From positions 29,254,032 through 29,318,031 of the forward strand of contig CM067559.1 in the NCBI GenBank assembly GCA_034509755.1: a stretch of 64,000 nucleotides of DNA, given 5' to 3'. This DNA comes from Anisodus tanguticus (lineage: Eukaryota; Streptophyta; Magnoliopsida; Solanales; Solanaceae). Below the pieces are notes generated by a model. The model was not told the origin of the DNA, did no database searches, and worked only from the letters and a program-made list of their open reading frames with translations. Below, piece by piece: positions 1 to 10,860 of the stretch. Within the stretch, counting starts at the first letter, position 1, and every line of letters begins with the position of its first letter. A program made the translations under genes and the position numbers.

Positions 1-822
1 AGATACCACTGCCAACCAAAATTGAAATAGTATCCCAATGAGCGCAATCACAATAACTATTGCAGTAACTTGCATCAACAAAGACAGTTGAGCATTGGAA
101 ACAAGCACAAAGGTGTTATTACTTGTCAAGTACTTAAACTGATGGTCAAAACCAACATCCTCTTCATCACACCACCCAATTATTTTGGTCCAAAGAAGAA
201 ATATTAACTTAGTGTTTGCAAGGCTCACTGGTAAATCTTTGAAAACATAGTAAGGATAAGGCTCTTGCCCTGTATAGTAGCCTTTCATTTCCCCCCAAGG
301 ACAACCTTTTGCAGAGGAATTTGTTCGTACTTTAGTTTTGGAATAAACTCCATCTTTTATAGCTGACCATTTAATAGTGTTTTCGTCTTCAAAGGTATTC
401 TCATCTTCCGGCATATTACATTCTAGGATTGACAGTGATGCATGAAATTTATCTGCTCCGCCAGCATCATGACTAAGTACACTAAGAAATAGGGGCGCTA
501 CAATTTTAGCAACCTGTTCATACGACTTTCCAGGATCCCAAAACTCAATCACTATAATTGAATCGTAGAATAAACATTGCTCGACTTCCTTTGCCTCAAT
601 GAAGCTCACTGGAGGATTCAAGGTTCCTGCAAATGTTCTAGCAGGAAGGACCTCTAAACATTTTGATACACTCTTGCTCGCAGATAGCACTTTTAATTGA
701 TGTTCAGTATGGTTCCAATCACACTCCTCCAACCAAATAGAATTACTTCCCTCATTCTCGATTTCAAAGAGCCCATCCCATTCACGCTCCTCGATAGCAC
801 ATTTTGCATTACTAAACACTTC
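1..822 (-). pseudogene. Unidentified plant gene, 3' part, split by a copia insertion
   Basis: Read on the minus strand, this stretch is one open frame of about 274 codons with no stop, running off the window edge. It has no Met at its upstream end because the copia element at 823-5712 cuts it there. The frame resumes exactly in phase with the reading frame on the other side of the insertion (5718-5963) when one copy of the ACTTC target duplication is discounted, so both belong to one gene. The protein is acidic in the middle (PEDENTFEDENT) and ends towards the window edge in a strongly hydrophobic segment (around TAIVIVIALIGILFQFWL, about positions 8-79), likely a membrane helix. I do not recognise the family. 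It could be an old gene or a captured fragment; the long open frame argues that it was coding until recently. Confidence 0.6.
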
Positions 823-1028
823 TGAAAGATGGAATAATTTCTCTTAGGGATTCCTTTCATTATTCACAATATATACAGCTGTACAAGGTTGATTCCTAAT
901 ATGGTACGAATCCTAACTTACCTTAGAAAGGTTGATTCCTAATACAGTTAGAATCCTAAGTTACCTTAATTATACATCTATCATTATTACAAAATATACG
1001 GAGAATATTCTGAGAATATTCGCTAATA
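823..1028 (-). repeat. 3' LTR of copia element 1
   Basis: This 206-bp repeat matches 5507-5712. It starts TGAAAG on the plus strand, next to the ACTTC target copy, and ends CTAATA next to the polypurine tract. It contains an internal near-duplication of about 40 bp: two units that each begin GGTTGATTCCTAATA and end AATCCTAA(C/G)TTACCTTA. Confidence 0.92.
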
Positions 1029-1045
1029 CTCCCCCTCAGACGGAG
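1029..1045 (-). other. Polypurine tract of copia element 1
   Basis: The plus-strand sequence CTCCCCCTCAG directly abuts the 3' LTR, giving a purine-rich tract on the element's coding strand, as expected for the plus-strand primer of an LTR retrotransposon. Confidence 0.75.
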
Positions 1046-1551
1046 CGGGAGGAGGCCGAATGCTAAGGCTGGATCGGAAGTCGGTGAAGAGCTGTCGCGG
1101 TAGTCCCTTTGTGAAAATGTACGCATGCGATAAGAGGAAGGCACGTGTAAAATTTTGACTTGACCACGGGCAACCTTCTCTCGCACAAAGTGGATATCCA
1201 TCTCAATATGCTTAGTCCGCCGATGTTGGGTGGATTATGAGACATATAGATAGCAGATATGTTGTCACAATAGACTATAGACACCTTGCGCAATGGACAC
1301 CGGAGCTCCAAAAGAAGATTTCGGAGCCAACGGATCTCGGCGACAACATTAGCAACTCCGCGATATTCTCGCTTCAAAGCACTCGAACGGGATAGCGTGG
1401 CTCGCCGCTTGGCGGACCATGAGATAAGATTATCCCCTAGAAATACACAAGTACACGAGGTGGAGCGACGTGTGTCAAGGCATCCCGCCCAATACGCATC
1501 CGTGTAGGCTAGCAACTTGGTTGGGGCGAGAGGTGTATAGATGTAAACCAA
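1046..1551 (-). pseudogene. RNase H domain of copia element 1 (degraded)
   Basis: This is the C-terminal RNase H of the copia polyprotein, which removes RNA from the RNA:DNA hybrid during reverse transcription. The first catalytic Asp is in YTDAYWAG and the third in YCDNISAIY. The second motif, normally SRSSAEAEY in this family, reads SRSSALKREY, so the usual acidic pair is altered. After DNISAIY the family pattern is lost, which suggests a frameshift near 1240; the usual C-terminal HIELDIHFVRE run is only recovered in another frame. Confidence 0.8.
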
Positions 1552-1554
1552 AGT

Positions 1555-2540
1555 CTAGTGTGCCCTTAACATATCGATAATACGTTTGAGGGCGGCAAAA
1601 TGGGACTCTCGGGGGTCGTGCATGAACAGACACACTTCTTTGAACGGCATATGCAATATCGGGCCTAGTGAATGTAAGATGCGAAGAGCACCTGCTAGAC
1701 TCCGATATAGAGTGGGATCAGAAACTGGCGCACCGTCATTAGCACTAAGCTTGGATTTTGAGTCCACCGGAGTTGGCATAATTTTACAATTTGTCATCTT
1801 GGCCCTGTACACTATCTCTTCTGCATACTTACGCTGACACAGGAACATAGTGGCTGCAGATCTTGTCACCGATATACCCAAAAAATAACTTAGCTTGCCC
1901 AAGTCAGTCATAGCAAATTCAGTTTTGAGTAGAGCAATGATTTCATTCTTCAACCCGTCAGATGCGGCAGTAAGAACAATGTCATCGACATATAATAGCA
2001 AATATGCAGTGCTGCTACCTCGGTGAAGCGTGAAGAGAGATGTATCACACCTGCTACATACAAAACTAATCTGCAGAAGATACCTGGCGAACCGATCATA
2101 CCAAGCGTGGGGTGCCTGTTTCAATCCATACAATGATTTTCTGAGACGACACACAAACTGCGGAGCTGCCGGATGAACAAAGCCAGGAGGTTGATGCATG
2201 TACACAGTCTCTTTCAAATCCCCATGAAGAAACGCATTCTTGACATCAAGTGATGAATCGGCCAATGCATGCCCATAGCAATACCGAGAATAGTCCGAAT
2301 AGTGGCCGGTTTAACAACCGGATGAATGTCTCACCACAATCAATACCCTCCGCGATTAGTGCCATTGGCAACTAGTCTTGCCTTATACCTCTCTAAGTCA
2401 CCACTTGTCTTTGAACTTGTGACGAAATAGCCACATACACCGAGATAACATTCACACCATTTGGTCTAGGTACCAAATCCCAAGTGTTCTGCTTGGTTAA
2501 AGCGTTAAATTCCTCGCACATGGCCGCATTCCAATTTGGG
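1555..2540 (-). pseudogene. Reverse transcriptase domain of copia element 1
   Basis: The domain shows LDVKNAFLHGDL, CRLRKSLYGLKQAP, the catalytic YVDDIVL box, and the downstream YFLGI and LYRSLAGAL motifs of Ty1/copia RT. The N-terminal part (about 2270-2540) is broken by a frameshift or short deletion between the segment ending GVNVISVYVAI and the one beginning with LDVKNAF. The palm active site itself looks intact. It follows integrase, confirming the copia order. Confidence 0.88.
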
Positions 2541-3629
2541 TCCAGTTTTGCTAGTTTTGGATTTTTTGGAATGGGTGATAAGGTTTGTGTGGAGAGATTG
2601 AATTGAACCTTGGGTTTGAAGATCCCATGTTGTGCACGAGTCTCCATGCGATGTGAGGGCGGTGGTGGTGGGTCGGGGGCGTGAGGTTCTTTGGTCCACC
2701 GGTTTCGGACCGGTGGGCGAGCGTGTCGCCGATGGCGCGGGTGACTCGGATTGGGGGGCGTAGGGGTGAGCGAGGGAGCTGGTGGGGTGGTGCGGACGGT
2801 GGGACCGTCGGAACGGTGGGGTCTTGTTGGTATAGATTTTGGATGACCGGGGACAGACTTGGTTCATCGATAAAGATGTAATCGGTGGTCGAAATTTACG
2901 GAGATTTGAAAAAGGAAAGGTTGTCTCGTCAAAGGTGACGTGACGGGAGACGATGATTTTTCGAGTAGCAATGTCATAGCACAAGTAGCCCCGATGATTA
3001 GGAGATAGACCAAGGAAGACACATGGAAGAGTGCGAGGGGCAAGTTTGTGGGGTGCAGTGGAGGCTATGTTGGGGTAGCATAAGCATCCAAAAATACGTA
3101 GGTGATCATATAATGGCTGCCTACGGTATAAGATTTCTGTAGGAGTTTTGTTTTGGAGTGTGCTAGTTGATAAAATATTTAGAAGGGATTCTACCATTTT
3201 GACAGCATAGACCCAAAAAGGCGGTGGTAGGCAGGCATGAAACAGAAGTGTGCGGACCATGTTATTGATGGTACGTATAATTCTTTCAGCCTTTCCGTTT
3301 TGGGAAGAAGTATAGGGACAAGAAAAACGGAATACCATGCCTTGTTTAGAACAGAAATTGTGAAATGCCGAGTTATTAAATTCACGTCCATTATCACATT
3401 GGAATGATTTAATAGGTTTTTCAAATTGTGTCTTAATGAATTTTTGAAACTCGAGGAATTTTGTAAAAACTTCAGATTTGAATTTCAGTGGGTAAATCCG
3501 GACAAAATGTGAAAAATCATCCAAGAATACTAGATAGAATTTATGACCCAAAGAGCTAGCAATCGGAGATGTCCACAAATCAGCATGAACAATATCAAAT
3601 GGAGAAAAAGTAACACTGTTTGATGACAT
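2541..3629 (-). pseudogene. Integrase of copia element 1
   Basis: The retroviral-type DDE core is visible: first Asp in HADLWTSP, second in QCDNGREF, and Glu in NGKAERIIR, with the usual spacing. It is followed by the plant copia module HLRIFGCLCYPN and FLGLSPNHRGY. A Ser/Pro/Thr-rich linker of roughly 120 residues joins the core to the RT. The frame is open for about 370 codons, making this one of the best-preserved parts of the element. Confidence 0.88.
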
Positions 3630-3652
3630 AAAGGGAAGACGAGTATGTTTCC

Positions 3653-4200
3653 CTAGTGGACAAGAAAAACAGTGTTGGGCAATTTTCCCATTATTATATT
3701 GAATACGCTTAGAAGTCCTAAGAAAAGTAAAAACTGGGTCTCCGGGGTGTCCGAGTCTGTTGTGCCAAGTTGAGGGAGAGATCGCCGCAAGGGATAGAGG
3801 TGTTTGCGGTCGTCGGCGGAAGATTGAGTGAATGGGTAGAGATCTCCCACACTATTGCGGCGTGTAAGAATTTTCCCCGTATTGAGTTCCTTCACGAGAA
3901 AAGCCAAAAGGGTCAAATTCGACGGACGACGTAATTATTGCTAGTGAATTTTCTAACGAGAGATTAAGTTTTTAATGATGTTAGGTGTGTATAGGACGTG
4001 GTTTAGGGAGAAAGGTGGGTGTGGATGTTTGGTGTGTGTGTTACCGTAACCTTCAATTGGAATGCGATGACCATTGCCGACGGTAATAAATTGAGGACAC
4101 TTTAGCCGACGTAGTTGAGATATGTTACCCGACGACGGGTGAGGTGAGATGTGGCTCGGTGTCCATGTACCAATTTTCGTCGGGCTGTTGAAGGTTCACG
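3653..4200 (-). pseudogene. Protease and GAG-pre-integrase region of copia element 1
   Basis: The aspartic protease active site reads WYMDTE around 4170, where the family has D-[ST]-G; the Gly is replaced by Glu and the next residues are also altered. Downstream come LNHVLYTP and IKNLIS, typical of the segment between protease and the zinc-binding pre-integrase domain. The rest of the pre-integrase region (3653-3916) is open but shifted in frame. The altered triad should inactivate polyprotein processing. Confidence 0.75.
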
Positions 4201-4238
4201 GTGGTGTATGCCGGCCCAAATCGGTCGGGGCCGGGCTA

Positions 4239-5347
4239 CTAGGGCTGCGCGAGTCTTCTTTGCGAATGCTTCTTCTTCTTTGGATTGCGTGGGCTGCTTG
4301 TAGTTCTTCTTCTTTGGACCGCCATCGAGTGGGCACATTCTCGCTGCCGGTGGGGCTGCACGGTGGCTAAGGCATGGCCCAAGAGGCCGATCGACCAAGG
4401 CTGCGGGCCCGGGCTCCTACGGTCGGGTACGGGCTTGCGGGCGAGGCCCGGTTCGCTGGTTGGGCCCGCTTTGCGGAGTCTTCGCTTCTTGTCCGGTGGT
4501 TGGTTGTTGTCCGATCCACCGGGTGCGTTGGCCCTTTCCGCGGCCCTTGCCTTTGTTGTTGCGACCTCTACCGCCACGACCTCCGCCACTCTGCTGCTTC
4601 GCTTCGCCGGGCTATTTGAGTTCTTCTTTGGTCGCAGTGTTGCCATCCCGTCAATGGCTAACGCCTTTTGATTATGTTCCTCTTGTTTAGCACGTCTAGT
4701 TTCTTCCAACAATAGTTGTGAATGTGCCTTGTTGAAACTTGGGAGAGGGTCGGCTTGTTGAATCATTGTTGCGAGTGTGTCATATTCACCTTTTGGTAAA
4801 CCCGCAATAAGTTGAAGCACCATCTTGGTTTTAAACGAAGTCCCGACGTTGGATAGTTGATCGGTTATGAGTTTCAGTTGCTTATAATATTCGGACATGT
4901 TGTTAAAATTCTCGAGGCGGGTATTATTGAATTGCTCTTCCAAATATACGGCCCGAGTATTTTTATTGTCCTGAAAGATTTCTTCTAGCCGGACCCAAAG
5001 TTCACGTGCCGTAGCACTGTTTTCATGATAGTGCACAACAGGTCTTTGGAGATGGTGCCGTAGATCCATTGTTTGACGATGGTGTCAAGACGACGCCAGA
5101 TTGAGTCTGTAACATCGGTGGGACGAGGAGCAGATTCGTCAATATGATCGAGCACGTTGTATGCACATGCATGAATGTAGAATAGTTCCATCCACATGGA
5201 ATATTGACAGTCTTCTTGGTCAAGAATTATAGGGATAAAATTCTTGATGTTGTTAACGGCGAATGCCGGATGAAAAGAAGATACTGAACGTTGAGAGGGG
5301 TTGTCAATTGTGCCAGTGGATGAACCGGAATTTGGGGGGGAAGACAT
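4239..5347 (-). pseudogene. gag of copia element 1 (frameshifted)
   Basis: The start codon at 5347 begins MSSPPNSG, followed by SFHPAFAVNNIKNFIPI, the N-terminal signature of Ale/Retrofit gag proteins. A frameshift near 5020 separates this from the continuing gag core (RELWVRLEEIFQDNK, MSEYYKQLKLITDQLSNVG, LQLIAGLPKGEY), the UBN2-type domain. The C-terminal part is rich in Arg, Ala and Pro and GC-rich, and I see no intact CCHC knuckle. Gag would form the cytoplasmic virus-like particle. Confidence 0.85.
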
Positions 5348-5494
5348 GGTTGCCGCCTGCCGAGGGAAGGGAATTTTCTAGTTTGGCCGAGAAAGAGAGG
5401 AAGAAAGCAGAATTTTTTTTTTTCTGCGAAATCAGAAAAAAAAATTTGCTAATTTCGGCCAAGAATAAGGAAGAGGAGGGATTTAGGTTTTAGA

Positions 5495-5506
5495 CTCCTG
5501 ATACCA
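5495..5506 (-). other. Primer-binding site of copia element 1
   Basis: On the minus strand TGGTATCAGGAG directly follows the 5' LTR. It resembles the initiator-Met tRNA complement (TGGTATCAGAGC), the usual primer for plant copia elements. Confidence 0.85.
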
Positions 5507-5712
5507 CGAAAGATGGAATAATTTCTCTTAGGAATTCCTTTCATTATTCACAATATATATAGTTGTACAAGGTTGATTCCTAATATGGTACGAATCCTAA
5601 CTTACCTTACAAAGGTTGATTCCTAATACAGTTAGAATCCTAAGTTACCTTAATTATACATCTACCATTATTACAAAATATACGGAGAATATTCTGAGAA
5701 TATTCGCTAATA
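5507..5712 (-). repeat. 5' LTR of copia element 1
   Basis: This is the 206-bp partner of 823-1028. Its junction with the primer-binding site has CG in place of the terminal CA seen in the other copy. It is followed by the ACTTC target copy at 5713-5717. Confidence 0.92.
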
Positions 5713-6570
5713 ACTTCATTGGTTTCTAAAAATCTAGATGAGTCATGACTGGTGCTCATGCACAAAACATTTAGTGACTGGCCTAAGTCAAGTACAGTAG
5801 ACTTCCCATACACCTCAATCAACAAAGAAATTTTACTAGAATCCAAATCTGAAGCAAAAACAACCTGAGAGAACCTTACTGTCTTATTAATTCCATAACA
5901 CGTCATTGTAATTATAGAAATTGCTTTTATGCTCAACATTCCTTTACATAACTTGCTAGCCATCCGAACCTCATCTTATTCGGCATATTTAGCAATCACA
6001 GTTTTGGGTTTGACCAAGGCTGCAACAGATGAGGAGTTAATCATACCTGCCTCATTTGATTTGAGATCGATTCCTATTGGAACGGCTACTGTGAGAGACT
6101 TTCAATACGTTCTCTACTTGTCGATGCCCGTTACAGAGGACTTGAAGGTGACTCCTTGTCCTTCATTAAGAGCTTTTCCTTGAGAGAGGGGTTCTTCATC
6201 CCTTTGAAGACTTTCATCGAACATCATGTCCACGTGATTTCTAGAGTTCCCAACATCATTTAATTTTATTGACGCATCTTCATTCGTCATCTCAGGTTCC
6301 CGAACATTCACATCAAATTTCTTAAGACAAAACTCAAATGAGTGATGATCCATTAAAAACTCTTCATCTTTGATTTCCAATAGCACATCACCAATTCCAG
6401 TTACTAGTGATTGCTTGTTATTGAAAATCTCTACTTCATCCTTTTCACGACTTTTATCGAACATTTGGTCCCCATTGTTTCTCAGATCTTTAGCATCCCC
6501 AAATTGAACTTCCAATGGTGCTTCATCCTCAAAATTGTAACCAATTGTTTCTTCTGCCTCTCTCCTCTAT
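5713..6570 (-). pseudogene. Unidentified plant gene, 5' part, upstream of the copia insertion
   Basis: Two open segments on the minus strand belong here. The upstream one (about 6114-6560) holds an imperfect internal repeat of about 50 residues: NNGDQMFDKSREKDE and NHVDMMFDESLQRDE are matching positions, and both units end in SVTGI. A candidate intron follows, with GTAGAG donor near 6117 and TTGCAG acceptor near 6011. The second segment (5963-5718, MASKLCKGML...) runs in frame into the insertion. In its frame there is a TAA at 5976-5978, just upstream of the Met, so either the splice differs from my guess or the gene was already broken. The function is unknown. Confidence 0.5.
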
Positions 6571-6574
6571 CCAC

Positions 6575-7320
6575 AATGGTAACAACACCCCCACCACCCC
6601 CACCTTCTCCGACGGTAATCTCATCTTGGTGCGCCACTCCGGCAGGTGACAGGTGACCAAGATCCCGTTCACCGACGGACATCAGTGCGTCCCGACCAGG
6701 TATTCTTTTCTCTTACCACCGGCGAAGCATTCCAGCCAGATATTTCTGGTTGGAATGATTTCCGGCCAGTCATCCCCCCTCTCTTCTCTTTTCTCCCCCT
6801 AGCTTCTTTTCTCCTCAACCGGAAACACCTCCCTAGTGGGTTTTCGGTCAGATATGCACAGGTACTCAATTTTTCCAACAGGCTTTGGCAGCGAACAATG
6901 AGTTTCTAGCAGGGAACAGTAACCCAGTAGCGATTTTCCAGTAGTGAATAGTACCATTCGGCAGTGAACAGTGAGTTTTCGGCGGCGAACATGTTATATT
7001 CACCTAGAGTTGGTACCTCCAGGCGCCCATATTCACTCCTTTACCTTTATTATTATAGTTGAATTTTCCTTGTCTCACTTTATTAGATATTTAAGTTGCA
7101 TTTCTTGCCTTAATTTTCTTGCCTTTAGACATATGTCCCTTATTGTCGTAGTCCGGCTTGCTGCTAGATTCTTTCTTGTGTTGTAGTATTGGTTTGCATG
7201 TCTGAGGTAGCTTTGACTAGTTTTTGTTCGCTTTAGTGTCGTTGGTAAACGATGGTAGACTAGGGTCATATTCTCGGCCGGGAACAGGGGCGAGGGTTAG
7301 AGGGGTAAGTGGGGTAAAGG
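6575..7320 (+). mobile_element. Probable 5' leader of an RTE-type LINE
   Basis: This region precedes the endonuclease reading frame of the LINE. It is C/T-rich at its start (CCACCCCCACC), contains repeated phrases of the type GCAGTGAACAGTGAGTTTTC around 6890-6990, and shows no long plus-strand frame. The boundary with the broken gene to the left is uncertain by tens of bases. Assignment rests on position and on lack of similarity to the gene upstream. Confidence 0.45.
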
Positions 7321-8648
7321 AGATGCTAGGCTGAGAATAGGGTCTTGGAACATTGAGACTTTGACGGGGAAGTCCATAGAGCTAGTTAGGATTCTTAAAA
7401 AGATGAGGATTTATATAACATGTGTCTAGGAGACCAAATGGGTAGGACCTAAGGCTAAGGATGTGGACGAGTATACGTTATGGTTCTCGGGTATGTCGAG
7501 GTATAGGAATGGGGTAGGAATTTTAGTAGACATCGAGCTAAGGGATCAGGTGGTAGAGGTTAGGAGAGGTCAATGAAAAGATGATAGCGATTAAGTTGGT
7601 AGTTGGAGGGTTCACTATGAATATTATTAGTGCTTACGCGCCACAGGTGGGCTTGGACGAAGAGGAGAAGAGGCATTTTTTGGAGGATTTGGATAAGGTG
7701 GTAGGAGGTATACCACCCATTGAGAAGTTTTTTGTAGAAGGGGATTTCAATGGACATATCATGTCACTTCCGGAGGGTTATGACGACGTGCATAGAGGCT
7801 TTGGACTCGAGGATAGGAATGGGGGAGGCGTCTCACTTTTGGAGTTTGCAAAAGCTTGTGGGATGGTGATAGCAAATTTGAGGTTCCTGAAGAAGGAGGA
7901 AGACTTGGTGACTTTTCATAGTTCGGTGGCTAAGACTCAGATAAACTTTTTGCTCCTTAGGAAGGCTGACAACAGTCATTGTAAAGACTGCAAGGTTATT
8001 TCGAGTAAGTATCTTACAACCCGACATAAGCTTTTGGTGATGGATTTGGAGATCAATATGGAGAAGAAGAAGAGGATTGTGGATGACAAGCTAAGAATCA
8101 AATGGGAGAGTTTGACCAAGGCTAGTGCAAAGGAGATGGGGAAGAGGTTGATGGCCAGGGAGGCTTGGAGAAGTAGTGGGGATGCGACCGATATGTGGGA
8201 TAGAAGGGCCAGTTGCATTCGGGAGGTAACCAGAGAAGTGTTAGGGATCTTGCGGGGTAGCCATGGTAGACATGAGGGGACTAGTGGTGGAATGGTAAAG
8301 TTAAAATGAAAATGGAAGCAAAGAAAATGGCGTATGTGAAATTGGTAGAAAGAAATGATGAGGTAGAGAAGTGAACGAATAGGAAATTATATAAGATGGC
8401 GAGGAATAAGGAAAAGCTAGTGGTTACGGCAGTGAAAATGGTGGCTTTTGAATGCCTATATGTGGAATTAGAAAAAAATGCGGGGATAAGAAGTTGTACA
8501 GACTAGCCAAGGCGAGTGAGAGGAGGACCCGTGACTTGGATCACATGAAGTGCATTAAGGACGAGGACGGCAAAGTACTGGTGGAGGTGGATGAAGAAGG
8601 CGATAGAGATATTGTGCTGGAAGATCTGGAGCAATCCGGAAGGTATCA
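7321..8648 (+). pseudogene. LINE endonuclease region (RTE-type), degraded
   Basis: This encodes an APE-type endonuclease, which nicks target DNA for target-primed reverse transcription. Visible motifs are NIISAYAPQ, GDFNGHI (catalytic GDFN block) and the distal TRHKLLVMDL, where these enzymes usually have an H near the end of the fold. The clean frame spans 7581-8309; upstream (7321-7580) the start of the domain is present but broken by stops. Downstream, 8310-8648 carries the linker towards the RT in several frames (RLAKASERRTRDLDHMK, then EEGDRDIVLEDLE). The LINE sequence stops at about 8648, where the gypsy LTR starts. The RT domain proper is missing. Confidence 0.8.
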
Positions 8649-8650
8649 AA

Positions 8651-9370
8651 AAATATATTTGAGTTTACTCAAACTTTGCTAAGTTATTCAACTTTGTGTC
8701 GCTTATCTTAGTTGGTCCTTTTGTGGGCCATCGGTCATTTTATGGTCCGAACCTCGATCCTTTTGTGGGTCAACCCTTGGTCCTTTTTGTGGTCTAAACC
8801 CTAGGTGCAAGTCTAGTTAGAACTTTTGTGATCTAACTATACCCAAGCCAAGGTTCTATCCGGTTACTTGTCACATATACATTGAAGGTCTTCTCGGCTT
8901 TCATCACCTTCTTCGTACCCGAGTTTGTCTAACAATCTCGTGTTCGATCTTTATCCAAATTACTTGATTCCTTTCACACCCAATACACCACAATACTTCA
9001 CTAACATCCACCCAAAATTCCATTAACCGAAACCTCCCAAAAACACCTGAATATCCCAACCAACTACTCCACCGTCCTAACCGAGTTTCATCGTCGTACC
9101 TTACTGTCCCGATCGATTTCCTCCACCTTACCACCATCCAACCACCAAGTACCAACCACTAACATATCCCACAACGTGTCTAGAACATCCCCTCCAAACT
9201 CCTTAACCCGACACCACCATAAACAACCTGCACACTCCCCACAAACCAACACTGGCCGGTAAGCTGTCTAAACCCGCCAACCCCCACTTGACTTCCATTT
9301 TCGTGTCCATCCGATTCCAATCCAACTTCGACCAACCTACCCATATATTCCCCTTCTTAAATACATCACT
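8651..9370 (+). repeat. 5' LTR of the gypsy element
   Basis: It matches 12805-13521 along its whole length. Both contain the repeated phrase GGTCCTTTTGTGG and end TACATCACT. The left end lacks the TG expected at the LTR start: the right copy has TGAAATATATTTGAG where this one has AAAAATATATTTGAG, consistent with damage at the junction. Confidence 0.88.
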
Positions 9371-9371
9371 T

Positions 9372-9383
9372 TGGTATCAGAGC
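9372..9383 (+). other. Primer-binding site of the gypsy element
   Basis: TGGTATCAGAGC directly downstream of the 5' LTR is a perfect 12-base complement of the initiator-Met tRNA 3' end. Confidence 0.9.
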
Positions 9384-9412
9384 AAGGCTTTCCCATCCCA
9401 CGCCTTGACGCT

Positions 9413-10330
9413 ATGGCTAACCTAAATGAAGAACTTCAGAGGACCATAAGTGAACTTGTGGCAGAAAAAATGCAACTCTTGAGAAGAGATTTTTGCGGAG
9501 CGTGTCATAATTAATTATGCCGAGTTCGGAGAAGAGGTTGCACAAAACAACCCCATGCATGAAAGGAAAGATGTCCGAGATAACTCGAGGCATGAAAGGG
9601 AAGACGACTGAAGCCTACGGCTGGAACTTCCAACCTTTGAAGGAAACATGGACCCGGAAGAGTTTCTTGAATAGTTAAGGGACATTGAGAGGCTTTTCAA
9701 ATACAAACAATATGATGAACACAAGTGTTTTAAGGTTGCTAAATTGATGTTGAAGGAATTCGCTTCTGTGTGGTATGAAAACCTCAAAATAAGCCAGATG
9801 AGGAATGGAAAAACCAAGATTGAATCTTGGGACAAATTAAAGAAACATTTGAAGAAGAAGTTCTTGCCAGGGGAATATGAACAAGACCTATACCTCAAGC
9901 TCAACAAACTTCGTCAAGGAGTTCTTAAAGTTGAGGAATACATCCGAGAGTTCGAGAAATTCACCATGTTTTGTGACTTAGAAGAAAAGGAGACTCAAAA
10001 TATTACTCGATTCATCGTGGGCTTGAACATGGAGATTCAAGAGAAGGTTGAGGTTGCAATATACAACACCTTTGAAGATGTATGTCATTTAGTACTCAAG
10101 TTTGAAAAAACAACAAAAGAAGAGTACCCCAAAATCCTATGTAAATCCCACTAGTGTTAAAGAAAATGGCAGTACCTCTTTTTCTGTCCCATTGTATAGC
10201 CAAGAAAGTGTAGAGAAAGATAAAGGGAAGAAAGTATAGGTTACAAAAGGGGGTAGATAGAAGTAGGAAGAGGTGTTTTAAATGCCAAGGATTATGAAAC
10301 TTTGCAAATGAATGTCCTAACCCTCGGGCA
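9413..10330 (+). pseudogene. gag of the gypsy element (degraded)
   Basis: A start at 9413 gives MANLNEELQRTISELV, but the frame is lost within about 100 bp. The retrotransposon gag domain is recognisable from 9620 and open from 9744 to 10154 (ASVWYENLKI, WDKLKKHLKKKFLP, VEEYIREFEKF, RFIVGLN). The zinc knuckle near 10270 reads CFKCQGL, stop, NFANEC: the CX2C and final Cys are present but the Gly is a stop and the zinc-binding His is Asn. The product would have been the capsid/nucleocapsid protein. Confidence 0.8.
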
Positions 10331-10860
10331 ATGACTATTGAAGAGTATCAAGAGTGGAGGGATTCAATTTCTATTGAGGAACCCGAAGTCGATGAGGACC
10401 TAGAGGAAGATATTGATCATGCGGAGGTGGGTGAAAGTTTAGTGCTTCGACGTGTGTTGAATGTTCAAATTGAAGAACAAGAGGAGACACAAAGAGAGCA
10501 ACTATTTTACACTCGATGCAATGTGAATGATAAAGTGTGTAATGTGATCATTGATAGAGGAAGTTGTACCAATGCGGCTTCTGTGGAGATGATGGAAAAA
10601 TTGAACTTGCCTACCCGCAGCCATCCTAAACCATATGCTTTTTTAATGGCTAAACAAAGACAAAGGGCTAAAGGTAATGAAACAAACTCTTGTTAGTTTT
10701 CGGATTGGAAGGTATGAAGATGAGATATGGTGTGACGTCCTACCTATCGATTCTTGTCATATATTATTGGGGCGACCATGGCAATTTGATATGAAAGAAC
10801 AACATGATGGAGAAAAGAATGTCTATTCTTTCAAAATGATGATAAGAAGATCTGGTTGAT
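10331..10860 (+). pseudogene. Aspartic protease region of the gypsy element
   Basis: The active-site segment is NVIIDRGSCTNAAS; plant gypsy proteases have D-[GSTA]-G-S at this point, so the residue after the Asp is changed to Arg. Downstream the frame shifts near 10690 and continues as DEIWCDVLPIDSCHILLGRPW, the conserved end of the protease fold. The first segment also contains an acidic stretch (EPEVDEDLEEDIDHAE) typical of the gag-protease linker. Confidence 0.78.

Larger units (their letters stand above)
823..5712 (-). mobile_element. Complete Ty1/copia retrotransposon (Ale/Retrofit-like), 4,890 bp
   Basis: The element has two 206-bp LTRs (823-1028 and 5507-5712) and is flanked by the 5-bp target duplication ACTTC at 818-822 and 5713-5717. 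On the minus strand the order is 5' LTR, primer-binding site, gag, protease, integrase, RT, RNase H, polypurine tract, 3' LTR, which is the copia order (integrase before RT). Short LTRs and the gag type suggest the Ale/Retrofit lineage. By my manual count the LTRs differ at 6 of 206 positions. Several frameshifts, an altered protease triad and a damaged RNase H make it non-autonomous. It inserted into an open reading frame on the same strand. Confidence 0.93.

Noticed and set aside
4149..4690. Several GC-rich plus-strand frames up to 128 codons
   Set aside because: They lie antisense to the gag C-terminal region of copia element 1 and arise from its biased codons.
6588..6660. Short proline-rich protein (MVTTPPPPPPSP)
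   Set aside because: It is the C-rich start of the LINE leader; no downstream frame or family support.
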